This document shows, in pieces, positions 30,234 through 46,099 of a stretch of DNA of 64,000 nucleotides (position 1 is its first letter; every line of letters starts with the position of its first letter). The notes beneath the pieces are model-generated. The model did no database searches. It was not told where the DNA came from and worked only from the letters and a program-made list of their open reading frames with translations. A program made the position numbers and the translations under genes. The stretch is from Saururus chinensis (taxonomy: Eukaryota > Streptophyta > Magnoliopsida > Piperales > Saururaceae): NCBI GenBank assembly GCA_035235625.1, contig CP141146.1, positions 2,412,501 through 2,476,500 of the forward strand, given 5' to 3'.

Positions 30234-31781
30234 TGTTGGTGGATTTCGGTAGTTCTCTATGCACAAGACAAGGGAATGGATCAGATGATCCTTCCTGGCA
30301 AGGGTTAGAGAAGAACCTTTTTTTTTTTTTTATGTGGGACGACCTTCTCTTGATTAATTAAGACTACACTTTGAAGTGAGTAGTAGTGGTTAATCAATTT
30401 TCAAAACCCTTCGATTAGTTGGCAAAAATGAAAAAAACAAGAATTTTATTAAAATAAGAAAAGAGAATTGCCAGGAGAAGTGGCTACAACTTTCAAGTTA
30501 AAAAAAAAAAGAAAAGAAAAGAAGAAAACAAGGAAAATTCTTCTTGAAGATGAGAGCTCCCCTTGCATAAATTCTTCTTCCTTCTTGGTTGCTTCTGCTT
30601 ATCTTCTAATTCCTCGATCTTCTTTGACTTTTTGAAGGTCAAGGCTTTTTAGGAATTTGGTGTGTGATGGACTTCTGAATTTCTCTTTGGAGGTTCTGTA
30701 AACTTGAAAGCCAAAAGCCCCTTCTTATGGAAATGAAGGGGTATGTATAGGATGGGAGTTGCACGGTTAAGCAAAATAGTGTGGTGAGTTGGAAAGGTAG
30801 TTTGTGAAAAGTGGAGAGTAGATTAGTGGGATATGGGAAATGAGTTAGTGGGAGTGTTGGTGAGAACCACTTGATTAGTGGAGGAAGTGGGAAGTGTGAG
30901 AGAAGACCGGGCATTATACCTTTGACTTGGTCATCTCCACTTTCTTCTCTTTTTTTATTATTTTATTTTTTTTATTATATTTTTTTTTCATCATCCTTTA
31001 TTTATAGTAGGGGATTATGAGCATCAAGGCTTTGATTTAATCTTCCTATTCCTTATGTGGGGCCCATGAAATTTTCCACACAACCTTTTTTTTTCTTTGA
31101 ACTTTGGGTTCTTTTGAAATTTAACCTTTTTTTTTATTTTTAGTTATTTTGGTCTTTCATGGCTAAACAATTTTTTTTTTTTAACAAAACAATAGCGTAG
31201 GACCCACGAGTCTTTCCTAGCCTTTTTCATTTATTTATGTTTTATGACTATTTTGTTGTGAGACTTATGAGGTCCCACATAGTCCTTTGCAAATTTTTAT
31301 TACGTGGCCATGTGAGGCTTACAAAGCCTCCCTCAGCTGTTTAACTTTGAATGTAAAGAGGCCCCCATAATGTCTTCTCACAATAAATTTTTTGTTGGAA
31401 GCCTTAGTCCATTCCTACGTGTGTAGGATTTAGATCTTGCCTCTTCACTTTTTTTTTTTGTATGTTAAAAGGCTTAGTCTATTCCTACGTGTGTAGGATT
31501 AGATTTTGCTTCCTTACTTTTTTTTTCTTTAGACTTTGTCCACTTCAGAGACTTTGTCTATTTAAAAAAATTAGGTCTTACTCAGAGCTAGTCAAGCTCC
31601 AAAATCTTGGCCTTTGGATTTTGAAATTTTTTTTTCTTTATTTGGAATTTTTTTCTTTGTTTGGACTTTATTCGAATTTAAGACTTTGTCCATTTTGAAA
31701 ATTTAGAGTTATCTGGAGCTAGTCAGGCTCCGAGATCTTTGCATTTGAGTTTTGATTTGATTTTGATTTTTTTTGTCAACA
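30234..31781 (-). repeat. 3' LTR of the retrotransposon
   Basis: Starts TGTTGGTGGATTTCGG at the left target duplicate and ends TTTTGTCAACA. Matches 49541-51091 throughout with scattered substitutions and small poly-T length differences. Confidence 0.95.
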
Positions 31782-31797
31782 GATAGCCCCTTCGAGG
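31782..31797 (-). promoter_or_regulatory. Polypurine tract next to the 3' LTR
   Basis: On minus the sequence is TCGAAGGGGCTATC directly before LTR TGTTGACA. GAAGGGG is the likely plus-strand primer site; short for its class, so moderate confidence. Confidence 0.5.
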
Positions 31798-31846
31798 GGT
31801 GATAGTGGAATAACATTATAAATGGAGCTGTCACCCGTCGGAAAAA

Positions 31847-32149
31847 ATGGTCAGAACTATGCCTGGTTTTCTATTAAATACTTCTTCTGGGTTGCCTGCA
31901 ATTCAAATTGCTTCGTATGGAACTCGTTTAAATTTTAATGGGAATTCCGAAATTGTAATGGATAGAGCTGTGGAGATAATAACAAGAGCACGCAGAGATG
32001 TCACTGAAGTTCGTCTAAGGGACGAACCCCTTCCAAGTTTTATCCTTGCGCAAGGATATCTCTTCTGCACCGAAGATTTAGACAATGGACGTATCGTTTT
32101 TCTTGAAGATGTCAAGGAGGAATTAATTAGAGAGGGAATTCTACACTAA
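31847..32149 (+). CDS. Small hypothetical ORF (100 aa) in 3' part of retroelement
   Basis: Open on plus from ATG to TAG, with no repeats and balanced composition. It starts MVRTMPGFLLN and contains ITRARRDVTEVRLRDEPLP and an acidic end. No family recognised. Being antisense to gag-pol and on the same strand as the plant mobile domain gene at 35511, it could be an upstream exon of that gene or a separate small ORF. Confidence 0.3.
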   Translation: MVRTMPGFLLNTSSGLPAIQIASYGTRLNFNGNSEIVMDRAVEIITRARRDVTEVRLRDEPLPSFILAQGYLFCTEDLDNGRIVFLEDVKEELIREGILH

Positions 32150-34559
32150 TAGATTTCCTCACCATTTCATTTTTTGTTTATGTAATCTTTCCATATGAGA
32201 TTTCTTTTCTTCATGGGATTTTTTTAGTTGCAAAGTTCATAGGTGCCTTAAGATCTTCCGGTCCAAACTTATGATACTTTAACTAGTCAACATTGCAGCA
32301 AATCTTTTCTTAAAACTTATCCTTCAATCTTCTTCTCTCTCTTTTTTTTTTAACTTCCATCACCAATAGGACTCGTTGCTTTGAGAATTCAATCAGTTCT
32401 CTTTGCATTGATTTGTGAGGATCCTTTTTTATTTAATTTTTAGTTTTATTGAACAGTGAGGACATCTAGTACTTTATTATTTCCTATGTCAACGCTCCAT
32501 TATAGTTGATGAAAGGCAAAAATCATTACTCTGTATTGCCATTATTATGATTTTTTTTTACTTACTTTACTTTTTTTTTACATAACCCGCCTTACTTGAA
32601 GGTCATTTCTCACCCGTTAATCAGAAATATGATAACATTTCTCAGAGATAAGATACAATCTTAACTGTACAAAATTTATAAGATTAGATTTTATCCCAAC
32701 AACAACCTGTCACCCGTTACAATTCCGTATCTTATTTGATACCATCGTGATCATGGACTCTGTTCCCTTCCTTGTTAGAACTCTGCTTCTATTAGGGCTC
32801 AGCCTCTTCAATTTCTCTTCCATTCCCGGGATAACTACAAATAAAATCCCAGCTTAATTAGGAATTCTTTTGCTATTAAAGAAATCGGCCGTCCGGCTTT
32901 TCTACACCGCATTGGAAGATTTTTTTTTTCTGCCTCCATTGATAAAGGTCATGCTGTTCTTCTTCATTTGAATTACTATTCTATCTCCGTTGATTCGTGA
33001 GGACGTGCTGGTGGAAATTGCTGCTGTTCTTCATTGATTTGCTGAGCCTTCTGCATTAATTTGTGAGGACCTGTGAATTGCTGAGCCTTCTGCATTAACT
33101 TGTGAGGACCTGTGAATCGCTATTGTTCTTCATTGATTTGCTGAGCCTTCTGCAGTAATTTGTGAGGACGCGCTGGTGGAGATTGCTCAGGGTTACTTTT
33201 TTTTTTCTTTTCTTTTCCTCTTTTTTTTTGTTTTTGTTCTACTGCATAGATGAAGAGAGGACTATCCAACGGTGGCCAACGGGTTTTCCGTGAGCGGTGG
33301 TTTGGGTCCAACCGTCTTCATAGGCGCAGGGCCGATTGGCATAGGTGGCAGGGCTTGACTTGGGATCGATCGAATGGAAGGTGAGGGTGGTCGGGACAGA
33401 GGAGGTCTAAGAAAGGTGCTGGCTTGGGAGTTTGTGACTGAGGGATGAAATTGGGGTCGAGAAGCTGGCGAGGAGGCAGTCGCAGTAGCCGACAGAACCA
33501 AGACATGGGCAGCGAAAAATGGGTGAACAGAGAGCGATCGGGATGGAACAGCGGATGTCGACTCCTTGCTTCCCGACTTGTCGGTCTTCTTGGGCGGCGG
33601 CTGGGAGATCAGGACAAAGCGGAGAGGTGAGAGCCGGTTACTGGTCGATGGGGTGATGGGAGAAGATGGTGGAGATGGCTGTGGCACCAACGACGCGAGG
33701 CGGAGGCTGATGGTGGCGCAAGGTGCGAAGGGAGTGATGACGGCGATCGGAGCGGCTGGGGGTGGTGAGAGAAGGCGAGGAAGAGGGAGATTGGGACTGA
33801 GGGCAGCTGGCGATCTGTTGAAAGGAGGTGGCGGCAGCAGGGACTGGAGAGCAGCAGCCGGCGGAGAGGGCGAAGGGACGGCGATCGACCAGCGGGGCGA
33901 GTGAGGTCCGGCGGCGCGAGGTGTGGGTTGATGGACAAAGAAGAAGAGGATATCTGGGAGGCAGTGGGAGTGAGGGCCGGCGAGGGAGAACCGTTGGCCG
34001 GTGGCGGTCAGGAGAACGACGGAACGGGAACTGGACTGGGAAGAAGAGAAGGGGCGGTGGGAAGTGTTTGGAAAGGAACAGGATGGAGGAAGGAGAAGTC
34101 GATGCGTATTAGGGATTTGATATCAACGGCCATGATTTGTCCATGGCGATCCAACGACTGTGAAGAATTTTTTTTTTTTTGAATGGTCCTGATTTACTCA
34201 GGAAAATCAATGGCTGTAGTTTAATTTGATTTTTTTTTTAAAAAATCCGCCTTGCCATAAGACAGCTTGGTTGTGCTCAAGTCCACTTTTTTTTATGAAG
34301 CTAATTTTTTTATTTATTTATTTTGTAGATTGAAGACTACTTTGGGATTGGAGCTAGTCTTTTTCTTTCTGTCAGCTACAGGCGTGTAATTTACAGACAT
34401 CCAAGAACTTTAGAGGCGTGTAATTTACGGATATCCAAGAACTTAAATAACTTTATAACTTATATAACGACATATAAAACTTTGTTGTAATTCTAATTCT
34501 CTTTCCAAGAAGATTGAGAATCTTAATAATTTTTATGTCGTTTTGCAAGTTTTATTACG
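32150..34559. other. Retroelement 3' region, with GC-rich island 33250-34110
   Basis: No convincing gene. 33250-34110 is sharply GC-richer than the element around it and open in several frames on both strands (up to 142 codons on minus). All of these are low-complexity Pro/Ser or Arg/Gly, as expected of GC-rich noncoding DNA. A short repeated phrase (TTGCTGAGCCTTCTGCA with TTTGTGAGGAC) occurs at 33020-33180. The island may be the 5' region of the antisense gene that starts at 35511. Confidence 0.45.
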
Positions 34560-35410
34560 TTTCTTTCTGAGGGGATTGAGCATTTTATGTTTGCTCTCTT
34601 TGATTTTGATTGATTAATTCTTTTTTTTTTGAAATTTGTCAAAAGGGATGCAGTCTAATTATGCCTAATTCGGGATTGAGAACTTTAGACTTGCTTACTT
34701 TTGATAATTTTTTTTATATCGTTTTTTAAAAGAGAGATGCAAGTCTCATTATGTCTTAATCTGAGGGGATTAAGAACTTTAGGCTTGCTCTCTTTGATTT
34801 TAATTGATTAATTTTTTTTTGTTGAAATTTGTCAAAAGGGATGCAGTTTAATTATGTCTCCTTCGGCATTGAGAACTTTAGACTTGCTTACTTTTGATGA
34901 TTTTGATTTTTTTTTATCGTTTTTCAAAAGAGAGATACAAGTCTCATTATGTCTCTTTCTAAGGGGATTGAGAACTTTAGGCTTGCTCTCTTTGATTTTG
35001 ATTTATTGATTTGATTTTTTTTTTGATTTTTTTTGTTGAAATTTATCAAAAGGGATGCAGTATAATTATGTCTCCTTCGGGATTGAGAACTTTAGACTTG
35101 CTTACTTTTGATGGTTTTTTTATCATTTTTTTCAAAAGAGAGATGCAAGTCTTGTTATGTCTCTTTCTGAGGGGATTGAGAACTTTAGGCTTGCTCTCTT
35201 TGATTTTTGATTGATTGATTTTTTTTTATTGAAATTTATCAAAAGGGATACGATCTAATTATGTCTCCTTCGGGATTGAGAACTTTAGACTTGCTTACTT
35301 TTGATTTTTTTTTCGTTTTTTCAAAAGAAAGATGCAAGTCTCATTATGTCTCTTTCTGAGGGGATTGAGAACTTTAGGCTTGCTCTCTTTGATTTTTGAT
35401 TGATTGATGA
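34560..35410. repeat. About 200-bp tandem repeat array, five units
   Basis: GGGGATTGAGAACTTTAGGC recurs near 34571, 34765, 34963, 35171 and 35360. Each unit is itself two related halves of about 100 bp, one with AAAAGGGATGCAGT and one with AAAAGAGAGATGCAAGTC. Tandem arrays in the 3' noncoding part are usual for Ogre/Tat elements. Confidence 0.9.
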
Positions 35411-35510
35411 TTTTTTTTTGTTTTTGTTTTTTTTATTTGATTTTTTTTACTAACTTCTCTCTTTTTTTTTTTAGGTTTATTTTTCTCTTCTGAAATACTC
35501 CTCTCCCAGA

Positions 35511-38864
<3,354 letters not shown>

Positions 38865-38868
<4 letters not shown>

Positions 38869-39314
38869 AATTGGAGGCTATTAAAAACTTCATCCATAGC
38901 TTGTGTTGCTTTATGCTTCGTAGCTATTCTTGCTTCTTCACTAGAGGAAAAGGATCGCTCCATGTCTTCAATTTCTTGATGCAGCTTGCTTACTTCCCCA
39001 GCTTTGACACTGATCTTTGCATCCAATTCTTTAAGCCTAGGGGATGAATCCCTGAGCTCCACCTCAACAATTGATTGTTCTGTTGAAATCCCATGAATCT
39101 GGTTCTCAAGTTCTTCTTTCTTTTTAAGAAAAGCCTCTATTTGACACTTCACCTTAGTATGTGTTTGCTTTAGAGAAATCTGAGAATCCATGAGTTTATT
39201 GAGATAGGCATGTTTCAAAGAAGACTGTACTTCAATATCTTTACCCTCTGATTTAAGTTCTTCAAGCTCATTTAACAATTGAGACTCTACCTTTCTCTTC
39301 TCATCCAATTTCAC
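38865..39314 (-). CDS. Coiled-coil ORF (149 aa) between integrase and antisense PMD gene
   Basis: Open on minus, the gag-pol strand, immediately after the integrase end. Almost all of it is charged heptad-like sequence (KRKVESQLLNELEELKSEGK, LKELDAKISVKAGEVSKL), predicted by eye to be a long coiled coil. It tail-overlaps the last exon of the plus-strand PMD gene by about 4 bp. PMD proteins of such elements often end in a coiled coil, so this may be the displaced and inverted end of that gene, or a genuine extra sense ORF. No catalytic domain. Confidence 0.5.
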
Positions 39315-39360
39315 AGATATGAGACTTGGTAGTTGAATTTCCTTCCCTTATTTCTCTGTA

Positions 39361-41059
39361 TCATATGATTACATTTCTAAGGGTAATATTTTTTAGAAAT
39401 TTTCCATTGATCGGTAGTAAACACCGATCACCTTCTTGTGTCAAGAGTCGGTAAGCTCCATTTGAATAAACCGTCTCAACAACGTATGGCCCTTCCCATT
39501 TAGGTTCAAACTTGCCCTTTGACATGTGTGAAAACCATAGGTCGTTTGACAGCAAGCACCAAATCACCCTTCTTGAAAGATCTTTGTTTAACTTTTTTAT
39601 TAAAAGCCCCAATCATCCTTGCTTGATACAACTCTGTAGTTTGCTGGGCTTGTAGCCTTTTTTCGTCAAGAGTTTCTAGTTCTTGTAGGCGTAGCTTGAT
39701 ATTCTCATCATTTGTTAATTGATTTGCCAATGCCACTCTCAACGATGGAATTTGAATTTCTAAGGGTAAAACCGCTTCACATCCATAAATAAGGGAGAAA
39801 GGTGTCGCTTGAGTTGCATTTCGAACTGTGGTGCGATAAGCCCACAATACTTCTAGCAACTTTTCATGCCAATCCCTTTTGTTCTTTGAAATGACTTTCT
39901 TTAAGAGTTTACATATAGTCTTGTTGAAAGCTTCAGCAAGCCCATTGGCGGCAGGATTGTATGCCGTTGAGGCTACACTCTCAATGCCATACTTTGCACA
40001 GAATTGGTAAAATTTATAGTTTGCAAATTGAGGTCCATTGTCATGCACAAACCTTCTCGGGACTCCAAACCTATAAATGATATGGATTCTCAGGAATTTC
40101 AATACATCTTTGGTTTTTGTTTCACGAAGGGTTGTAGCTTCTGCCCATTTTGAGAAATAATCAGTAACTGTGATTATAAATCTATGGCCTTTAGATGAGC
40201 TAGGGGTAATTGGACATATAATATCCATTCCCCATGTTTCAAAAGGCCAAGAAGCTGTTGTAGGGTGCAAGAATTCAGGTGCTTGATGTATAAAGTTTGC
40301 ATGATATTGGCATGCTTGACATTTCTTAGCATATTCCATACAATCTTTTATCATGGTAGGCCAATAATATCCCAACCTTTTTATCCTATCTTGCAATTTT
40401 GGACCAGGCTGGTGAGCTCCACAAACACCATCATGGGTTTCTTGGATCACTTTTTGGGTTTCTTTTTGTGACAAACACCTTCGTAAAATCCCATCATAAG
40501 ACTTTTGATACAAAATTTTCATTTTTGCATCATAATAAAACTTTGGGGTTCGCCGTCTTATACTTGCGGCCTTCGATGGGTCTTGGGGTAATATGTCATG
40601 TAAGGCAAAATCAATCAGAGGGGAACGCCAATCATCAGACTCAAAGTCAAATGAAATTTGCTCTATGCTATTACATTCACTTAGTAGTTCAAATTCACTA
40701 GGTAGCAATCTTTTCTCACATATGGAAATCCCAATATTTTGTCCTTCTAATATTGTCATAGAGGTGGCTAGTGCTGCAAGAGCATCTGCTTTAGCATTCT
40801 TTGACCTCACTATGTGTTGTATGTCAAAATCATCAAATAATTTTGCTAATTTCTTAGCCATTGAGTGATAAGGTAAAAGCTCAGGTTTTCTTACTTCAAA
40901 AACCCCTTTCATCTGATTGACGACTAATTGGGAATCCCCAAAGGCTGAGAGAGATTTTATTTGTAATTCATGTGCCAATTGCATTCCAATAATTAGAGCC
41001 ATGTATTCAGCCATGTTGTTGGAGCATGGTTGTGTTAGCACAAAAGCATGTGGTATCAT
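39361..41059 (-). pseudogene. pol 3' part: second RNase H and integrase
   Basis: From 41059: an archaeal-type RNase H (NMAEYMALIIGM, FGDSQLVVNQMKG, KADALAALA), then integrase with the zinc-binding HHCC region (THDGVCGAHQPG, CQACQYH) and a D,D35E core (GMDI, VHDNGPQF, GLAEAFNK). The frame breaks near 39525; the C-terminal SH3-like part (KFEPKWEGPYVVETVYSNG) continues in another frame from 39612 to 39361. The last RNase H piece and the RT ORF overlap by 4 bases through a one-base loss in an A run at about 41063. The role in an intact element is RNA removal and cDNA integration. Confidence 0.88.
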
Positions 41060-42891
41060 GTTTTTTCTAGTGTGATAAAGACAATACCCACTCCCGATAC
41101 ATTTTGTCCTTGATCATTTGTTCTTGATGCACCGTCAAAGTACATCTGCCATATGCTTTCTTGAACTTTTATGGGGCTTGCAAAGAAGACAGCTTCATCA
41201 GGTAAATCTTCTTGTAACTTTGAACCTTCTTTCAAAGGGTGCTCAGCAAGAAAATCTGCTAATGCTTGACCTTTTACTGCTTTTTGTGGAATATAAACTA
41301 GATCATAGGGTGACAACAAAAGTGACCATTTTGCCAATCGAGAATTAAGAGATCCTGCCTTCGTCATTAAAATTTTGAGCGGATTGACTCGAGATACCAC
41401 GAATGTTGTCTGACCCAACAAATAGTGTCTTAGCTTCTCAACTGCAAACATGAGTGCTAGACATTCTTTTTCAATAGGGGGATATCTATGCTCAGCCCCT
41501 ACCATCATTCGACTCAAGTAATACAGAGCTTGTTCTCGACCTTCATCATTTTTTTGTGCAAGCATCGCTCCAAGTGAATGATTAAGAGCTTTTGTATATA
41601 GGATGAAGGGTCGACCTTGGATGGGTGCCGATAAAATAGGTGGCTGAGTGAGATAACGTTTGATCTCGTTGAAGGCATTATCACATGCTTTGTCCGAAAG
41701 AAAGTGTTCTCCTTTCTTCATCAACCGAGAGAATGGTTGACATCTTCCAGATAAGTTTGAAATAAATCTGCTTATATAAGCTAATCTCCCTTGCAGCCCC
41801 TTTAACTCTCGCAAGTTTCTTGGTGGTCTCATTTCTATTATTGCTTTTGTTTTTGCAGGATCCACCATGATTCCATCTTTGGTTACAATAAATCCTAAAA
41901 ATTTACCAGAAGACACTCCTAGAAAGCATTTGAGAGGATTCATCCTCATTTGGTGTTTTCTTAAAATTTCAAAGATCATATGAAGGTCTGCTATGTGATC
42001 ACTTGCATGTTTGCTTTTGACAGCAAGATCATCAACATAACACTCCACTCTTTTATGTAAATGTTCTTTAAATATTTTTGTCATAGCTCTTTGATATGTT
42101 GCTCCAGCATTCTTTAAACCAAATGGCATAACAGTGTAACAATAAATACCAAAAGGAGTCCTGAATGCTGTATGTTTTTCATCTTCAGGGTTCATTTTTA
42201 TTTGATTGTACCCAGAATATCCATCCATAAATGATATACGGTCATAACCAGTTGTGTTATCAACTAAAATTTCTGTGATTGGTAAGGGGAATTCATCTTT
42301 TGGACATGCATCATTTAAGTCTCTAAAATCGATGCACACACTAATTTTTCCGTTCTTTTTCATAACTGGTACAACATTGGCAAGCCAATCAGGGTGTTGC
42401 TCTTCCCTAATGAAACCAACTTCCTTTAGCTTTTGAACTTCTTTTTCAATTTCTTGCATTATTGAAGGTTTAAACCTTCTTTGTGCTTGTTTTACAGGTC
42501 TTACCTCAGACCTAATGTTCAAATGATGAACGGCAATTTTCGGACTTAGTCCTGGCATTTCAGTATAATTCCAAGCAAACACATCTTTAAATTCCTTAAG
42601 CAGACTTATTAAAGATTCTGCCTCGTTCGTAGTAAGACTAGTGCTAAGGAAGATAGGCAATGGGTGTTCTTCTGTACCCAAATTTACTTCTCTTACCTCA
42701 TCTTGTGTAGGAGGAAGAATTTTTACTTCTTCTTCAATTTCATATTCTTGGAATTCTTCAACATCACTAGCTTTGTTATTTTCATCATTACTAGTCTCAT
42801 TATTTTCATGGTATTCTATTGAGACCATATTTACAGGCTTTGTGTCGAGGTTGGATATTTCAAGTGATTCAAAGAAATCACAAGTATCCAC
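41056..42891 (-). pseudogene. pol 5' part: reverse transcriptase and Ty3-type RNase H
   Basis: 611 open codons. RT motifs in order: VPVMKKNGKISVCIDFRDLN, FMDGYSGYNQI, PFGLKNAGATYQRAM, ECYVDDLAVKS (YVDD active site), and FLGFIVTKDGI. Then a Ty3-type RNase H (RPFILYTKALNHSLGAML, LYYLSRMMVGAE) and the beginning of the second RNase H (WQMYFDGASRTNDQG). Entered by a frame change from the protease ORF (overlap 42831-42891). The domain set is that of Tat-lineage elements. Confidence 0.92.
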
Positions 42892-44303
42892 ATCTGAGTC
42901 CCAACTTGAAGTTTTGCATGATTCATTGTCACTTTCATTCCGTTGAGATAAGTCAATAAAGTTTGGTTTAAATCCCAGGCCATGTAAAGAGGATTTTTTC
43001 GTTTTGACATTATAGATGGTTGTAATGGGGTTTTTCTCCCCACACCATTATTGAGACCACCCAGAGAATCAAAGTCGTAGCCCATATTTTTCATAATGTC
43101 TTTTGAAATTGAACTATAGTTTTCTAATTCAACTTCATCTTTTTCTGAGTCTGATTCCTCTTTTGAAAATTGATCAATAGTGGAAGTTCGGTGAAATATG
43201 ATTTCCTTTGAACTATCATTTTTTGGTACAAGGAAAGTAGATCCCTCAGGATTTTCTATATATGAAAAGGCGTGTAAACGAGTCAAAGGCAAATCAAAAC
43301 AAGTGGCCAATTCTAAAAAATCATCATTTTTCAAAGTTTTAAATGGTTGATCTACAAATATTTTTGTTTCAAAAGAAGATGCAATATACCTCAAAAATAA
43401 ATTTTTATTCATGCATACACAAGATACATCATCTTTAGAAGCCGTTTTCTTTACATCATTTACAACGTATTTGCAATACGGCTTTTCATTTATATGTACA
43501 ATGTACTTTCCTTTAGCATTCGGAAACCCTGCATTGATTCCTTGTGGATCTATTGCTTTTGAGCCTTCAAATTTCTCAATTTCATCATCTTCATACATTG
43601 CAGAGTCAGCAAAATAGGCTTCAACACCTTTGAACGGCTTTTTGTCGGCAAAGACTCTATGAATTTTTCCAACATCTCCAATATACTTGAAGCACTGGTG
43701 AAGTGTTGAAGGGATTACTAAGTTTTTATGTATCCAAGTTCGACCTAACAAAAGGTTGTAGGAAGTTTGGTTACTGATTACGTAGCTGTAGGAAGTTTGG
43801 TTACTGATTACGTAGCATGTCACTTCAGACTTTAAACTTCCAATTCGACATTTGAGGTGGATCTTTCCTTTAGCTTTTTGTGAATTTGCATCATATCCTT
43901 GAATACTTGTCATTGTAGGAGTAAGCTTCTTCATAGGGATCCCTAAGTATTCCAAGGTACGAATTGGGAGAATATTGATTCCAGAGCCTGGGTCTATTTG
44001 AATATGATGCAGTTCCACGTGACCAATATACCCCGTATGATACAATGGCCTTGTATGTTCCATGTCTCCAAGTAGCATATCATCCTTGGAGAATGTGATT
44101 GCTGTTTGAAGATTTTCAAGTTTAACTTCATGGCACTTTTCACATATTTCTTTCTCCCCTTTGATTTCAACACGGTTGACATGAGGTGCATATTTTTCAG
44201 CTTCCATTAGCACATTGACAACCGTCTTCCTAATCTCTGGAGACAATTGAAGCAAGTCATACATGGTCAACCGGGCAGGCACATTTGCTAGTTGAGCGAT
44301 CAA
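42831..44303 (-). pseudogene. Retropepsin-type protease and G-patch-like region
   Basis: 490 codons. IDPGSGINILP carries the aspartic protease active site (D-x-G-S type), followed by TPTMTSIQGYD and NLLLGRTWIH. Near the C-terminus, MGYDFDSLGGLNNGVGRKTP is the G-patch-like tail common before RT in Ogre/Tat elements. A 30-bp tandem duplication (43757-43786, 43787-43816) inserts ten extra residues just before NLLLGRTW. It processes the polyprotein in an intact element. Confidence 0.85.
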
Positions 44304-44405
44304 GTTATAATTTAGAGGCTCACTTATATATGGAAGAGGTGAATTTCTTTTAACTGGCTCTTCGAACCGAACAACTTTTTGTTGTTTTATTTTTTCTTTT
44401 TCCTT

Positions 44406-45969
44406 CTAATAGTCAGAATAATCTTTGTGAAAATCTCGCTCTGACCTTGTTCCAGGATTTGATTCTTTAGTGTTGTGGATTTGCTCCATGCTTCCTTCGG
44501 AATCAGATGCAGAATCATCATAAATTTCACCAACAACTTCTTCATTCGCTAACTTAGTCATGTTGCAAAAGTCTTTAATCAAGCATTCCTCTTTAATTGT
44601 TGGAGCAAACTTATGATGAAGAGAAATCATGTTACACATGAATGTCTGCTCATTGTCTTCGTCTTTTTCCTTCAAAGGAGCAATCATTGATTCATCATCA
44701 CTTCCCCATCCACTGGGAATAATTTTTTTCATCACTTGCCCATGGAGAGACTTTGGGGAGTCTTATCTTGTACCTTTTTCGTCCCATATGCTCAACTCAA
44801 TGTTCTTTGTAATCTTTTGAAATTTGAGGTTGAACATTAGGCACCTTGATTTGAGTTTTTGAGGTCATGACTTAGTTTCTAGAATATTTAATGTGAGACT
44901 TAGCCCCTCTAGACCTCTATCTAGTATTTCTTCTTGATAACGAATCTTTTCCCATAAAAGAAGTCACCCTGGGAGGCTGAGGCAAGCAAGAGGGTTTCTT
45001 TGTTACCACGTCTAGAGTTTTGGCTTTCAAGCACTTTTTTTCTTCTTTCGGTGAGATTTCTAAATTCTTCTTTGAAGATAACCCAATCCAAGAAGGGCAA
45101 AGACTTATTTTCATTTCTTGAAAGTCTCTTGTCATAGACTCTATTTGGTTAGATGACTCAACTAAGTCCACTTCTAGCTTTGAGTCTTTGACTGAAACCA
45201 TATGGCACTCATGAATTATTTCTTCATCCTCTTCATCTTCTTCAATTAGGACAATCATCTCGTCATTCTCTTGGTTTACAAGAGATTGAGTTAAAGGGTT
45301 GCCTTCTTTTGATTGTGGCAGTCCCTCAATGCTTTCTACTTCTTGCTTAATCTTTTTTCTTTGTAGGTCATCCTCTTTTTCTTTTTCTTCCCAAGAGTTA
45401 TCTATTTTGGTTTTTGTGTCTTTGTTCTCCCAAATGATGATTCTCTCTTCATCTTCTGGCCATCTTCTCCATCCATTAGGTAAAAGTTTTTCATTTTGGT
45501 TTTCAAACACCGACCAAGGTTTATCTGCTTTAATTTCTGTGTCTGTGTTCTCCCAAAGGATGGTTCTCTCTTCATCTTCTGGCCAAGCCCTCCATCCATT
45601 TGGTAGGAAATGTTCTCCATATTCAAAAATTGACCATGGTTCATTGTTGTTTACTTCAATGTTCAACTCTTGGCTTAAAACATTTTGTTGGATTTCAATT
45701 GAGTCATCCGACTCATAATCTAACACAATGACCAAATTATCTTCAACTTCTGAATGATTATCTTCACTTTCTGAGTCCCAGATTTTAATGACATTATTAC
45801 ATTCCCAAAATTCTTCAATCACTTCTTTTTCTTCGAGAATTGGGACCACCATGTCATTTAAACTCTCCCCATTTTTCCAAGGTTCTGGTGGCATAAATTT
45901 TGCCAAAGTACATGGAACTCTTGGCTCTTGTTCAAGCAATTCTATTGGCAAAACCTCACTTTTCCTCAT
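44406..45969 (-). pseudogene. Acidic linker between gag and protease
   Basis: Two open parts, 44917-45969 (350 codons) and 44406-44735 (109 codons), with stops between. Very Glu/Asp-rich. A repeated motif, FLPNGWRAWPEDEERTILWE and LLPNGWRRWPEDEERIIIWE, occurs about 42 residues apart, suggesting internal duplication. Such acidic regions are usual for long Tat-clade polyproteins; the function is unknown. Confidence 0.7.
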
Positions 45970-46099
45970 TGCCCTTTTTTTTCTTTTTGCTCTTATTTTT
46001 TGATTTAGTTACACCACGTAACTTTGGTAGGGGAAGGAATGCTCCCATTCTAGTAATATCGTACACTTTGGATGTATGAGATTTTTTCTTAACAATCTC

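Noticed and set aside
33262-33938. Pro/Ser-rich and Arg/Gly-rich ORFs on both strands of the GC island
   Set aside because: Typical of GC-rich noncoding DNA; neither frame shows a domain.
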